Of a stretch of 32,851 nucleotides of DNA, positions 23,416 through 32,212 are shown piece after piece. The DNA is taken from positions 1-32,851 of the forward strand of contig JAQVEX010000028.1 in the NCBI GenBank assembly GCA_028697555.1. The letters are read 5' to 3'. The position numbers were made by a program, and so were the translations under genes. Under the pieces are notes generated by a model. That model saw only the letters and a list, made by a program, of their open reading frames with translations. It was not told where the DNA came from and ran no database searches. Source of the DNA: Lentimicrobiaceae bacterium (GTDB taxonomy: Bacteria > Bacteroidota > Bacteroidia > Bacteroidales > UBA4417). The number at the start of each line of letters is the position of its first letter. Position 1 is the stretch's first letter.

Positions 23416-23495
23416 AGCTTTTAGCCATTAGCCTTTGGCTTTTAGCTATATTCAGCCAACAGCCAACAGCTAACGGCTAACAGCTAATGGCTAAA
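23416..23495. repeat. Inverted heptanucleotide arrays
   Basis: AGCTTTT, AGCCATT, AGCCTTT, GGCTTTT, AGCTATA (23416-23450), then AGCCAAC (x2), AGCTAAC, GGCTAAC, AGCTAAT, GGCTAAA (23454-23495). The second half is roughly the complement of the first: TTTTAGCCATTAGC matches GCTAATGGCTAAAA. The whole can form a long hairpin. From here to 23771 the spacer is A/T-rich with no gene or structure I can support. Confidence 0.85.
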
Positions 23496-23771
23496 AGTAT
23501 TCATCAACAACTATCATTTATATTTAATATTTTATATTTACACTGATTTTCAAATAAATATTTATAATTATTTTGCAAAAGTCTCAAAATGGGACAATAA
23601 AATTTAACTTAAAAATCAAGTCAAAAAGGAGTAGTTTTGGCTTCAATAAATTAATAGTAAAAACGCTTAATCCATTGCTGAATAATGGGTTGGGATAAAA
23701 TAAACAAGAGTATTTTTTAATTACAATTCATTATAGGGTATAAGTCATTAGTAAAATTATTTCGGAATTGT

Positions 23772-23801
23772 TTTGTTAGCCAAAACAAATGCTTACTTTT
23801 G
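23772..23801 (+). promoter_or_regulatory. Promoter of the exopolysaccharide-type operon
   Basis: TTTG (23772-23775), 18-bp spacer, TACTTTTG (23794-23801): near-ideal. The leader to ATG 23862 is about 55 nt. No further promoter is seen before 32 kb, so it probably drives all genes to 32043. Confidence 0.7.
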
Positions 23802-23861
23802 CAAATTAAAGTGAATAGTTTTTTTTAAGTTGGACAGGTAGATATATTCGGTACGTAGACA

Positions 23862-24629
23862 ATGAAATATATAATTTATTATTTAGAATCTCATTTCGCA
23901 GGATACGCTCCTATGATTCGGATTGCTGTATTAGCTGTTTTTATACTCATTTCGTTGTATATTATAGCATTACTGACTTTCCAAATTATAGCTTTCAGCA
24001 GGAAGTTACGAAAAAGGCGAACGCGTAAGGTATATAAGAAGTATAGGAAGAAGTTGATGGAGATTTTTTATACAGACGTATATCTTAGTTTTGAAGACAT
24101 TTCTGAAAAGTTAGTCCCAACAATAAAATTCAACTTAGATAGAAAGTGGTTCAAAGAAATTATTACTGATCTTATTATTACATTAAAGAAAGCTGAGACT
24201 GAAAATAATAAACTGAATATTGGTAATTATAATTCAGTTTTGGTGTATTTTGGCTTAGAAAAGTTTTGGGCTGATAGGATTACGGCTCATGGTGTAGCAT
24301 CTAGTACCAAAGCCTTACGCAAGTTAGAGAGTCTTACCAATCAGCTTAGTGCTAGTGTTGTGGCTCCCTTATTGCATCATAGAGACAAGGAATTACGAAA
24401 GTTGGCGCGTAGTGAGTTTATGAAGTTTGAAAGCGATAATGCTTATCAGTTTATGGAAGAAGTTGACTTTGATAAAGACATGAATCGTTTAGATGAGATT
24501 CGTCTTCATGAATCGCTCAAAAAAATCCACGAAAGGCAAGGGCGTTTACCTCAGTTAACTCAATGGATTAAAAAAGCCAATAATGAAAAATTCAAATGTT
24601 TTGTTATTAGAGAAGTAGGATTCTTTTAA
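23862..24629 (+). CDS. HEAT-repeat membrane protein, N-terminal part (ends at an in-frame stop)
   Basis: 255 residues to a TAA at 24627-24629. One membrane helix (about 20-43, IAVLAVFILISLYIIALLTF) is followed by a very basic stretch (RKLRKRRTRKVYKKYRKK) that should remain in the cytoplasm, then helical repeats of HEAT type (for example LSASVVAPLLHHRDKELRKLARSEF). The reading frame continues unchanged after the stop into the ORF at 24654, which completes the HEAT array, so this looks like the first two thirds of a single ~380-residue protein. As first gene of the operon it would be a membrane-tethered scaffold for the glycosyltransferase encoded downstream. Whether the stop is real, read through or a sequence error is unknown. 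Confidence 0.8.
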   Translation: MKYIIYYLESHFAGYAPMIRIAVLAVFILISLYIIALLTFQIIAFSRKLRKRRTRKVYKKYRKKLMEIFYTDVYLSFEDISEKLVPTIKFNLDRKWFKEIITDLIITLKKAETENNKLNIGNYNSVLVYFGLEKFWADRITAHGVASSTKALRKLESLTNQLSASVVAPLLHHRDKELRKLARSEFMKFESDNAYQFMEEVDFDKDMNRLDEIRLHESLKKIHERQGRLPQLTQWIKKANNEKFKCFVIREVGFF

Positions 24630-24653
24630 CAGGAGGAAAGTGCTCCTTATCTA

Positions 24654-25004
24654 ATGGAGCTTTTTACTCAGACCAGTAATGTGAATATCAGAGGAGAGAT
24701 AGTGGATGCGTTGGGAGCTCTTCAGTATAAGCCGGCTCTGCCTCTTCTTGTCTCTGAGTTTGCATCATCAAGTCTTCAGATACAAAACAAAATTATTAAA
24801 GCTGTAGGTAGGATTGGAAGAAAAGAAAGCCTTTCTTTCCTCAAAGATATATATCCCTATGCCTATAATGGGGATATGGAAAACAACATAATAGATGCTA
24901 TCAAAAAATGCGGTGGTGATTGCGACAAACTCTTAGCAGTGTTACCTGATAGGGTGAAGCAAGCCGTGAACGACAATAATGTTTTTCCTCCTGCGAACAA
25001 ATAG
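24654..25004 (+). pseudogene. HEAT-repeat protein, C-terminal part, same frame after a stop
   Basis: 116 residues from ATG 24654, in the same frame as the preceding ORF; sense codons resume directly after the TAA (QEESAPYLMELF). It shows clear HEAT repeats: VNIRGEIVDALGALQYKPALP and LQIQNKIIKAVGRIGRKESL. AGGAGG at 24631-24636 lies 17 bases before the ATG, too far for a normal ribosome-binding site and also readable as coding sequence, so independent translation is doubtful. It ends 8 bp before the glycosyltransferase gene. It is best treated as the separated C-terminus of the 23862 gene. Confidence 0.7.
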
Positions 25005-25012
25005 CCTAATAG

Positions 25013-26431
25013 ATGGATGTAATTGTATATATATATCAGTATGCTATATTCGTCTATTCAATTGCTATTACGACGGCTTACCTTACACTTTCAGTATTAG
25101 GGTTTATAGCCATTAGAAAGAAAAAAACTAACTATACTATCAAAGAAGAGCAGTTGTTTACTGATTCTCCAGAGGTAGCTCCGGGTATTTCAATTGTAGC
25201 TCCAGCGTTCAATGAGGAGGTTATTATCATCGATAACGTAACATCTCTACTCAATCTCGACTATCCTAAGTTTGAGGTTGTTGTTGTTAACGATGGAAGC
25301 AAGGATAGAACATTGGAATTGCTAATAGAGCGATTCGAGTTGCAGGAGGTAAGTATGCATTACACCTATAAAGTTAGATGCCGTCGTGTTAGGCGTCTTT
25401 TCAAGTCAGTAAATCCCGAATACGATAAACTTATAGTTGTTGACAAAGAGAATGGAGGTACTAAGGCTGATGCTATGAACGCTGGGGTAAATATTATTCA
25501 GTATGACTACTTCATCAATACCGACGTAGACTGCCTTCTTGCGCGTAACACACTAAAAAAAGTTATTATGCCTGTTCTCGACTCCAATGTGCCAGTCATT
25601 GCCGTGGGCGCAACGATGCGTATGGTGAATGGGTGTGAGGTAGAAGATGGTGTCATCACGCGTGTACGTCCGCCTAATCAGTTTGTACCTCTTTTTCAGG
25701 AGACTGAGTACCTTCGTTCTTACCTAGTGGCAAAGATGGGTTGGTCAACCGTCAACGCTATCCCTAACGTTTCGGGAGGTTTTGGACTTTTCAATACTCA
25801 AGTGGTAATTAATACCGGAGGTTTTGACCCCCTTTCCCACGCAGAAGATATGGACATGACTATCCGTATGCGTGCGTACATGTACGATAGAGGTGTGAAA
25901 CACAAAATCGATCAAATTCCGGAGACTTGCTGCTGGACACAGGGTCCTCCGAATATTAAAATTCTTAAGAGACAGAGAACAAGGTGGGGACGAGGTCTTA
26001 TGCAGATATTTATTTTACATGGAAGATACCTTTTCAAAAGGAAGTATGGTAAGATGGGGTTTTTAGTATTGCCCTACGCCTTTATCTTTGAGTTTTTGGC
26101 TCCTATCGTTGAGTTTACGGGAATCTTATTCTTGATATATCTTCTTTATTCCGGTCAGGTCAACTTCAACACATTTTGGTTGCTGATGTCCTTTGTGTAT
26201 CTTATAGGTATCACCACTTCTATGATTACCATTACATACGATTTTGCTGTGCAGAGACAATATAAGACTTTGAAAGAGTATTTTAAGCTTATGCTTTTCT
26301 CTGCTCTTGAAGCTTTTCTATACCATCCTTTCGTTGTAATATTCAGTTTGGCAGGATATATACAGTACTTTACCCGAAAGAACTTTAAATGGGGAGCAAT
26401 GACAAGGCAAGGATTCTCTAAAAAACAATAA
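25013..26431 (+). CDS. Processive family 2 glycosyltransferase, PgaC-like polysaccharide synthase
   Basis: A 472-residue inner-membrane synthase. An N-terminal membrane helix (about 5-30) precedes a GT-A catalytic domain with ISIVAPAFNEE, VVVVNDGSKD, the metal-binding DVD (Asp171-Asp173), the catalytic-base AEDMDM (Glu278-Asp279) and the processivity motif QRTRW (321-325). Three to four helices follow (about 345-450) and would form the translocation channel. QxxRW with terminal helices is typical of enzymes that polymerise and extrude cellulose, chitin or poly-N-acetylglucosamine. There is no PilZ domain. It lies between HEAT-repeat and YaiO-barrel genes; the sugar is unknown. Confidence 0.92.
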   Translation: MDVIVYIYQYAIFVYSIAITTAYLTLSVLGFIAIRKKKTNYTIKEEQLFTDSPEVAPGISIVAPAFNEEVIIIDNVTSLLNLDYPKFEVVVVNDGSKDRTLELLIERFELQEVSMHYTYKVRCRRVRRLFKSVNPEYDKLIVVDKENGGTKADAMNAGVNIIQYDYFINTDVDCLLARNTLKKVIMPVLDSNVPVIAVGATMRMVNGCEVEDGVITRVRPPNQFVPLFQETEYLRSYLVAKMGWSTVNAIPNVSGGFGLFNTQVVINTGGFDPLSHAEDMDMTIRMRAYMYDRGVKHKIDQIPETCCWTQGPPNIKILKRQRTRWGRGLMQIFILHGRYLFKRKYGKMGFLVLPYAFIFEFLAPIVEFTGILFLIYLLYSGQVNFNTFWLLMSFVYLIGITTSMITITYDFAVQRQYKTLKEYFKLMLFSALEAFLYHPFVVIFSLAGYIQYFTRKNFKWGAMTRQGFSKKQ

Positions 26432-26447
26432 ACCTAAATTCATTTAT

Positions 26448-29354
26448 ATGAACAAAGAAATAAATATCGGCTATGCACTCACCCTTAAGGTGGCGACATT
26501 AGCTTTCTTCCTAATCCTTTCGCTTGGTGCTGAGCTTTCGGCACAGGTTAAAATAAAACTCAACGATAGTGACGAGTACGCACTTCAGACTAACAATAAC
26601 TTCAACAACGGAAATTGGGAAGAAGGAAAACAAATCCTCGATGCCGGACTTAAGCAGTTTCCTAGGGATTCAGACCTTAAGATGCTACTAGGGAAGTATT
26701 ACCATTACCATCAGTTGCTAGATCGTGCGAGGTATGAGCTTGTTAAGGCACTTGAGTATAACCCCGATAACGTTGATGCTAAGCAAATTCTTGTTAACGT
26801 GGAGACAGATGCTAAACGATATTCAAGTGCTATCTGCTACGTAAATGAGTTATTAGAAGTCAACCCATACTGGAAAGGGCTTTGGAGGAAAAAGATAGAA
26901 CTCTATCGACTACAAGGAAACGATGTGGAAGCCAATCGTCTACTTGTGCGTATCAATCAGATTTACCCCAACGACGAGGCTTTTTTCCAAGATTACCTTT
27001 ATGAGACGGAGATGAATGCCATTAATCTTCAAAAATCTGGGAAAATAGACGAAGCTATATCCTTGCGCTCCGAGCTCATAAGGAGGGATCCTAAGAATCC
27101 TCAGCACTACATTGGAATTGTCAATGATTACATCAAAGCCGGAGATATCTACAATGCTTTAACTTATATTGAGCGAGGTTTAACGTATTCTCCTGGCAAC
27201 GTTGAATTAATCTTAAGGAAAGCCAGTCTTTTAGAGGAACAGAAGAGATATCCCGAGCTTTTAAGTTTCTTACAACAACAGATGAAAACAAATGGTTCTC
27301 CTCAACTTAGGCAACATTATAACTATTACCTCTTAGAAGCTGCTCGAAATGCAAAGGATAGCGACCCTGCCATTCTTTACGGTAAGATCCTTGAAGGTGA
27401 TCCTGGCAATGAAGAAGCATTCAATTTCGTCTATAATAATCTTTTCGGAAGTCAACAGTATGAGGAGGCTTTATACATTCTTAACCGCTATCGTCGTGCA
27501 AGAGGAGAGTCTAAAGAGGTTAAACTCAAAGAGTTATCATTGCACAAGAAGTTAGGCAATACAGGTCGTGTTTCCCTCCTAACCAAGCAACTATTTGCTC
27601 TATACCCTTATGACTCAGACCTCAGAGAAGAGTACGTTAAGTTGATGTACGCAGAAGCTAAAAATAAAATGCAAGAGGAAGAGTATAATGCTGCTATAAT
27701 GGACTTCAAACAGGTTCTTATGTATGGAGATTCTATTACCATACGTTCTGCCAAACGAAATATCTATAACGCATCCTTAGCGCTTAATGACCACAACACA
27801 GCACTGAACATTCTAAATGAAATAATTTTTGATGAACCCGATAATCCCGATCTTTACGTACAAAGAGCCGACCTTTACTTTAAGTTGAATAATTATCATA
27901 ATGCTTTGTCTGCATACGAGAAAGCTATATTCTTAGTGCCATTTGAAGACAAGCCTCGACTGTTGGGAGGATATAGCGATATGCTTGTTCAAATCGTTAA
28001 GAATCTTAACGATGTCTATCGTTATGACGAGTCTCTTAATTATGTTCGTAGGTGGCTTGAATACGATTATGATAATAAGCAAGCTCTACAATATGCTGTA
28101 AATCTCTCTTTGCAAACTAACCAACCAAATCTTATGTACGAATATGCCAAGCAAGGTAATGAAATGTATCCTGATGAGCTATTCTTTAAGATTAAACTAG
28201 CGGAGTATGAGAGCTTAACATCTAAAAATCTTCAGGACATCTTTACTAATTTGCACAGAGAAATTCGTTATTTTCCTCACCACGAAGGATTAATCAGAAC
28301 CTTTTCCAAAGTAGGTGACGAATATGCCGAACAACTCATCAAGAAAAACATGTATTTGGAAAGTATTGCCGTTCTTGATACAGCACTTGTTTATGCTCCT
28401 AATGATAGGACACTTAAGTATAGAAAAGGAGTAGCGTTTGAGAAGTTGCACAATTTTGACTCAGCCTACTACTATCAGTCGTTTTATGATCCTTCTCTTG
28501 TAGAACTCTCAGGGTTCAAACAGCATATAAATTATCTTAAATACAAGGGCTACAAAAATGAGGCAGGAGTATATTTCTTAGGTAGTCGTCATGGTCACGA
28601 TTATGCTATCAGTTCAATTTACACTCTTGAGTACAGACGCTTCCAAAACGAGAACACCTACACAGGAAGATTGAACTATGCCGGACGCGACACAGGAAAA
28701 GGTTATCAATTGCAAGGCGAATGGGAACGTGCATGGGACGATTCGACAAATACTAGGATTGATTTTGCTGTCGCCAATAAATACTTCCCTTTGGTAGCAT
28801 TCAATGCCTCCATTTTCCGAGGATTTAATGTGCTTGGCGGTATAGAAGCCGAAGGTGGCTTAGGCTATCGTTATCTTCCCGCTGGTGAGCACCTCAGTAA
28901 TATAGTGCTGGGAGCAACAAAGGAGATGGATAAATGGAGATTCAACCTACGTTTTTTCAATTACATGTTAAACTACAAACGTAATACCTACGAGTATGAT
29001 TATGAGCAAGAAATTCTCACCCTCCTTTCCAGTGAACCTAAAGCGAAATGGCTCTTCAATATCTCCGGAACGGCTCGTCATAATTTATCATCGCCCAAAC
29101 ACTTCGTAATGGCATTAGCAGGAGTGGGAACGGCTCCCGATGTTGATTTGATTAACTATAAACTGTATGACCAGTTTGTCGGTTTAAATACTCTTGTAGG
29201 TGCCGGTTTCGGTTGCATGATAACAGAGACTTTTTCTATAGATTTTTTGGGAACTTGGTACAACTACTACCAGGTTGATGGTATTTATGGAAATCTTAAA
29301 GATATATATAGAAATCTTTACAATTTAACTATTAATCTACATGTTGTTTTCTAA
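26448..29354 (+). CDS. TPR protein with C-terminal YaiO-family outer-membrane barrel
   Basis: A 968-residue exported protein. The signal peptide is about residues 1-32 (LALFFLILSLGA-like core ending SAQ). Residues about 45-690 are a long row of tetratricopeptide repeats, for example ARYELVKALEYNPDNVDAKQ and ALSAYEKAIFLVPFEDKPRL. From about 705 the sequence alternates in amphipathic strands (YTGRLNYAGRD, YQLQGEWERAW, INLHVVF) and ends in aromatic Phe, as outer-membrane barrels do; it resembles the YaiO domain. This is the architecture of PgaA and related exporters: periplasmic TPR superhelix plus outer-membrane pore. Its partner is presumably the synthase encoded 16 bp upstream. The DUF4838 gene overlaps its end by 14 bases. 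Confidence 0.88.
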   Translation: MNKEINIGYALTLKVATLAFFLILSLGAELSAQVKIKLNDSDEYALQTNNNFNNGNWEEGKQILDAGLKQFPRDSDLKMLLGKYYHYHQLLDRARYELVKALEYNPDNVDAKQILVNVETDAKRYSSAICYVNELLEVNPYWKGLWRKKIELYRLQGNDVEANRLLVRINQIYPNDEAFFQDYLYETEMNAINLQKSGKIDEAISLRSELIRRDPKNPQHYIGIVNDYIKAGDIYNALTYIERGLTYSPGNVELILRKASLLEEQKRYPELLSFLQQQMKTNGSPQLRQHYNYYLLEAARNAKDSDPAILYGKILEGDPGNEEAFNFVYNNLFGSQQYEEALYILNRYRRARGESKEVKLKELSLHKKLGNTGRVSLLTKQLFALYPYDSDLREEYVKLMYAEAKNKMQEEEYNAAIMDFKQVLMYGDSITIRSAKRNIYNASLALNDHNTALNILNEIIFDEPDNPDLYVQRADLYFKLNNYHNALSAYEKAIFLVPFEDKPRLLGGYSDMLVQIVKNLNDVYRYDESLNYVRRWLEYDYDNKQALQYAVNLSLQTNQPNLMYEYAKQGNEMYPDELFFKIKLAEYESLTSKNLQDIFTNLHREIRYFPHHEGLIRTFSKVGDEYAEQLIKKNMYLESIAVLDTALVYAPNDRTLKYRKGVAFEKLHNFDSAYYYQSFYDPSLVELSGFKQHINYLKYKGYKNEAGVYFLGSRHGHDYAISSIYTLEYRRFQNENTYTGRLNYAGRDTGKGYQLQGEWERAWDDSTNTRIDFAVANKYFPLVAFNASIFRGFNVLGGIEAEGGLGYRYLPAGEHLSNIVLGATKEMDKWRFNLRFFNYMLNYKRNTYEYDYEQEILTLLSSEPKAKWLFNISGTARHNLSSPKHFVMALAGVGTAPDVDLINYKLYDQFVGLNTLVGAGFGCMITETFSIDFLGTWYNYYQVDGIYGNLKDIYRNLYNLTINLHVVF

Positions 29355-31500
29355 GCGTCTTCTCTTTTTCTCAATAGCAGTCTCCATGCTCGTTTCTATG
29401 AATGGGTGTTCAAGTAAACCTGTGAGCTTGAAAGCCGATAAGTACATCATTACGGCAGAGGAAGATGGACCCAGTGAAAAATGGGCGACTTATCTATATA
29501 GTCATCTGCAAAAACGTACTAGCGATCCATCGTCTGTCGTTTTAAGTCTCGGAGAAGTTCCAAAACTAGCAAGAGATGTAAGGAATATACATATTGAGTT
29601 TGCACCAGACCTTAAATTTGACTACGTCATTAAGAATAAGAGTTCTAATAAGTTGCACATTTGTTTTAAGAACAAGCAGACTGCCATATGGATTTTATAT
29701 CAATTGATTGAAAATATCGGATTAGTTGATGACCGATTCGACACAAAGGATTTGCCTCCTGCATTTATTGATTTCTCTTCTAAAGAGTACACCTTTGACT
29801 TTAAATATCGCGAACCTCATTATGCATTGAACTTAGAACCGGATGTTGCTCCTTTACTCGGAACTAATAATGTAGAGATGGATTGGGGACTATGGGGGCA
29901 TCACTTATCTAACATTGTTTCCGATGATGAAGATGAGACGATTTACGCTATGGTAAAAGGAGAACGCAACAGAGCGCAATTTTGTTTCTCGTCCAAAAGT
30001 TTGTTTAATCAGGCTCGGGAATATATTATCGATAACTTCGGTAATGGTAATGACGGCTATCAGGTAATGATGATGATATTGCCGGAGGACAATATGATAT
30101 CTTGTACCTGTCCCGAATGTATTGACAAAGGAAATACTCCTTCACATGCCACACCTGCCGTTCAGGACTTTATACGGAGGTTGGCAGAAATGTTTCCCAA
30201 TCATTATTTCTATACTTCTGCTTACTTGACTACGCTAAATCCTCCTGCTTACCAACTGCCTGAGAATAGCGGTGTTTTCCTCAGTACAATCAATATACCT
30301 AGGGGTGTTAAGCCCACAAACCAAGCTGAGTTTAAAGAGTTTCTGAATTTGGTTGATGAGTGGCAGACGAAGACTCCCAATATCTACCTATGGGATTATG
30401 TTTCCAACTTCGATGATTATCTCACTCCAATTCCATCATTGCTTTCTCTGCAATCACAACTTAAATATTTCAAGATGCTGAGGGTCCAAGGTCTTTTCCT
30501 TAATGCCAGCGGATATGACTATTCACCTTTCGATGACCTTAAGACCGTTGTTTCTGCAGCTTTGATGATGGATATATCAATAGATATTGAACCTCTTGTT
30601 AAGGCATTCTTCAGGAAAAATTACCCCACCTCTCACGAAGCTCTACATAGTTATTATATGGGGTTAGAGCGTGGATATGCTCAAAAAAAGAAACCTTACA
30701 ATATGTATGGAAGTATGCGTGATAATATGGATACTTATTTTGATACCGAATCATTTATTTCCTTTTACTCTCTACTACCGTCACTTATTTCTGCTAGTAC
30801 GGGTGAAGAAGGGGCTAAACTCCAAAAGCTATATACAGCACTTACCTATACGCGTTTACAAGTTGCTTATACGCAAGGGACTGGGAAATGGGGCTATGCT
30901 CAAAGAGATGAGAAAAGTATTTCAATTCTTCCGGAAATTTCCGAGTTAGTGCAGAGACTTGAAGGACATAAAGAATATAAAGACTTACAGAACTACAAGG
31001 AGAGTGAGGGCAGTCTAGCCGAGTACATTAATGAGTGGAGGGATATGTTACAAAGAGGAAAATGGCAAAATCTACTTCTTGATACTCCTATTGAACTTCT
31101 TTCTCCTTCGACCGAAGGTTTCGAGAATACTTCTCTCCTTAATGACGCTACTCTTGGGTTTCGTCAGGACTATCACCAAGGATGGTACTTATCTCATACC
31201 AACGAGTTGCACTTACGTTTCTCAGCTCGCGAATTGGAGGAGGGACAAGTTCTGAAGATTCGTTTCTTGCATATGCCAAAGCATAGGTTCGATGAACCTG
31301 AAAAGATGAACCTATTTATTGATGGAAAAGCTGTTGATATTTCTAAGATGCAGAAAGAATACGGCACAGAGCTCAATAGCAATAGGATTATTACTTATAC
31401 TCTCTCTGTAGAACTTAAGGGAAGTCAGAGTGTTGAATTAATACTTACCCCTAAAAAAGGTAATTCACGACTTGCACTAGATGAAATACAAATACAATAA
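29341..31500 (+). CDS. DUF4838 lipoprotein, glycosidase-like
   Basis: A 719-residue lipoprotein with lipobox SMNGC (Cys23). Residues about 30-130 resemble the small alpha/beta domain that precedes GH20/GH67-like barrels. The DUF4838 core follows (about 135-500) with its CTCPEC motif (Cys255, 257, 260), IYLWDYVSNFDDYLTP and GLFLNASGYDY. A beta-sandwich-like C-terminus (about 600-719) may bind carbohydrate. DUF4838 is related to alpha-glucuronidase/hexosaminidase barrels, but no activity is established. In this operon it occupies the place that the deacetylase-hydrolase PgaB has in the poly-GlcNAc system, so it may trim or modify the exported polymer. Translation is coupled to the YaiO gene by a 14-base overlap. 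Confidence 0.85.
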   Translation: MLFSKRLLFFSIAVSMLVSMNGCSSKPVSLKADKYIITAEEDGPSEKWATYLYSHLQKRTSDPSSVVLSLGEVPKLARDVRNIHIEFAPDLKFDYVIKNKSSNKLHICFKNKQTAIWILYQLIENIGLVDDRFDTKDLPPAFIDFSSKEYTFDFKYREPHYALNLEPDVAPLLGTNNVEMDWGLWGHHLSNIVSDDEDETIYAMVKGERNRAQFCFSSKSLFNQAREYIIDNFGNGNDGYQVMMMILPEDNMISCTCPECIDKGNTPSHATPAVQDFIRRLAEMFPNHYFYTSAYLTTLNPPAYQLPENSGVFLSTINIPRGVKPTNQAEFKEFLNLVDEWQTKTPNIYLWDYVSNFDDYLTPIPSLLSLQSQLKYFKMLRVQGLFLNASGYDYSPFDDLKTVVSAALMMDISIDIEPLVKAFFRKNYPTSHEALHSYYMGLERGYAQKKKPYNMYGSMRDNMDTYFDTESFISFYSLLPSLISASTGEEGAKLQKLYTALTYTRLQVAYTQGTGKWGYAQRDEKSISILPEISELVQRLEGHKEYKDLQNYKESEGSLAEYINEWRDMLQRGKWQNLLLDTPIELLSPSTEGFENTSLLNDATLGFRQDYHQGWYLSHTNELHLRFSARELEEGQVLKIRFLHMPKHRFDEPEKMNLFIDGKAVDISKMQKEYGTELNSNRIITYTLSVELKGSQSVELILTPKKGNSRLALDEIQIQ

Positions 31501-31512
31501 AAACCTATAAAT

Positions 31513-32043
31513 ATGTCAAAGAAAATATACTACGTTCTACTACTGGCGGTACTTGTTTTCATAACAGGATGCCGTGAAAAAGACTCGAAAACTACCCTAA
31601 AAATCACTGACAATTATCGACACTATTATCCTATTATAACGGGACAAGAGTTGGATATTATGTTTGAGTTAGAGAACACGGGGGAGAACCCTTTCAGACT
31701 TAAAGATATAGTTACCTCGTGTGGATGTATAACGCTAAAAAAATCTTCGATCAGGGTTATATCGCCTGGGAAAAAGGGGCTGTTACGGATGACTTACGAT
31801 AGCCGAAAAAACATAGGTTATGTCAAACACTACATCACTCTCTACGGCAATTTCACGACAACAGATAAAATAGATATTGTTTTCGATGTAAACGTGGTTC
31901 CAGATGCACACTACACCCGGGATTACGAAGAACTTTATCTGGAAAAGATAAAAGAACAAGGTGGTTTTAAAAGATTTGTCGAAGGTGATGCTAACAGAAA
32001 AGGCTACTACATGACGACAGAAAAAGATATAATCTTAGAGTAA
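31513..32043 (+). CDS. DUF1573 lipoprotein
   Basis: A 176-residue lipoprotein with lipobox FITGC (Cys20). The body is an Ig-like fold of the DUF1573 family: FELENTGENPFRLKDIVTSCGCITLK contains the characteristic SCGC, followed by ISPGKKGLLRMTYDS and a strand YITLYGNF. DUF1573 proteins are small envelope proteins of unclear role in Bacteroidetes, often near secretion or cell-surface genes. It starts 12 bp after the DUF4838 gene and is the last gene of the operon; a new promoter follows. No strong terminator was found after it. Confidence 0.88.
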   Translation: MSKKIYYVLLLAVLVFITGCREKDSKTTLKITDNYRHYYPIITGQELDIMFELENTGENPFRLKDIVTSCGCITLKKSSIRVISPGKKGLLRMTYDSRKNIGYVKHYITLYGNFTTTDKIDIVFDVNVVPDAHYTRDYEELYLEKIKEQGGFKRFVEGDANRKGYYMTTEKDIILE

Positions 32044-32124
32044 ATTGGCGGTAAATAATTAAAAATCAGTAAGATGAACTGTTCGGTTTTCTCGAAAAAA
32101 TATTTATTTTTTTTGCAAAAATTG

Positions 32125-32155
32125 TTTGTAAATTTTAAGTAAAATGTTACCTTTG
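32125..32155 (+). promoter_or_regulatory. Promoter of the terminal lipoprotein gene
   Basis: TTTG (32125-32128), 19-bp spacer, TACCTTTG (32148-32155). It marks the end of the preceding operon. Confidence 0.7.
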
Positions 32156-32212
32156 CAAATTGATATCACAAGTCATTAATGAAATAGAAAATAAATTTAA
32201 AATTAAATAGAT

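Noticed and set aside
24631..24636. AGGAGG as ribosome-binding site for the second HEAT ORF
   Set aside because: It lies 17 bases before the ATG, is readable as coding sequence (Gln-Glu-Glu), and such sites are rarely used in this phylum.
23862..25004. Frameshift in the HEAT-repeat gene
   Set aside because: Both parts are in the same frame; only a stop codon separates them.
32044..32110. Terminator after the DUF1573 gene
   Set aside because: Only short, poorly matched pairings (for example CAGT with ACTG) are present.
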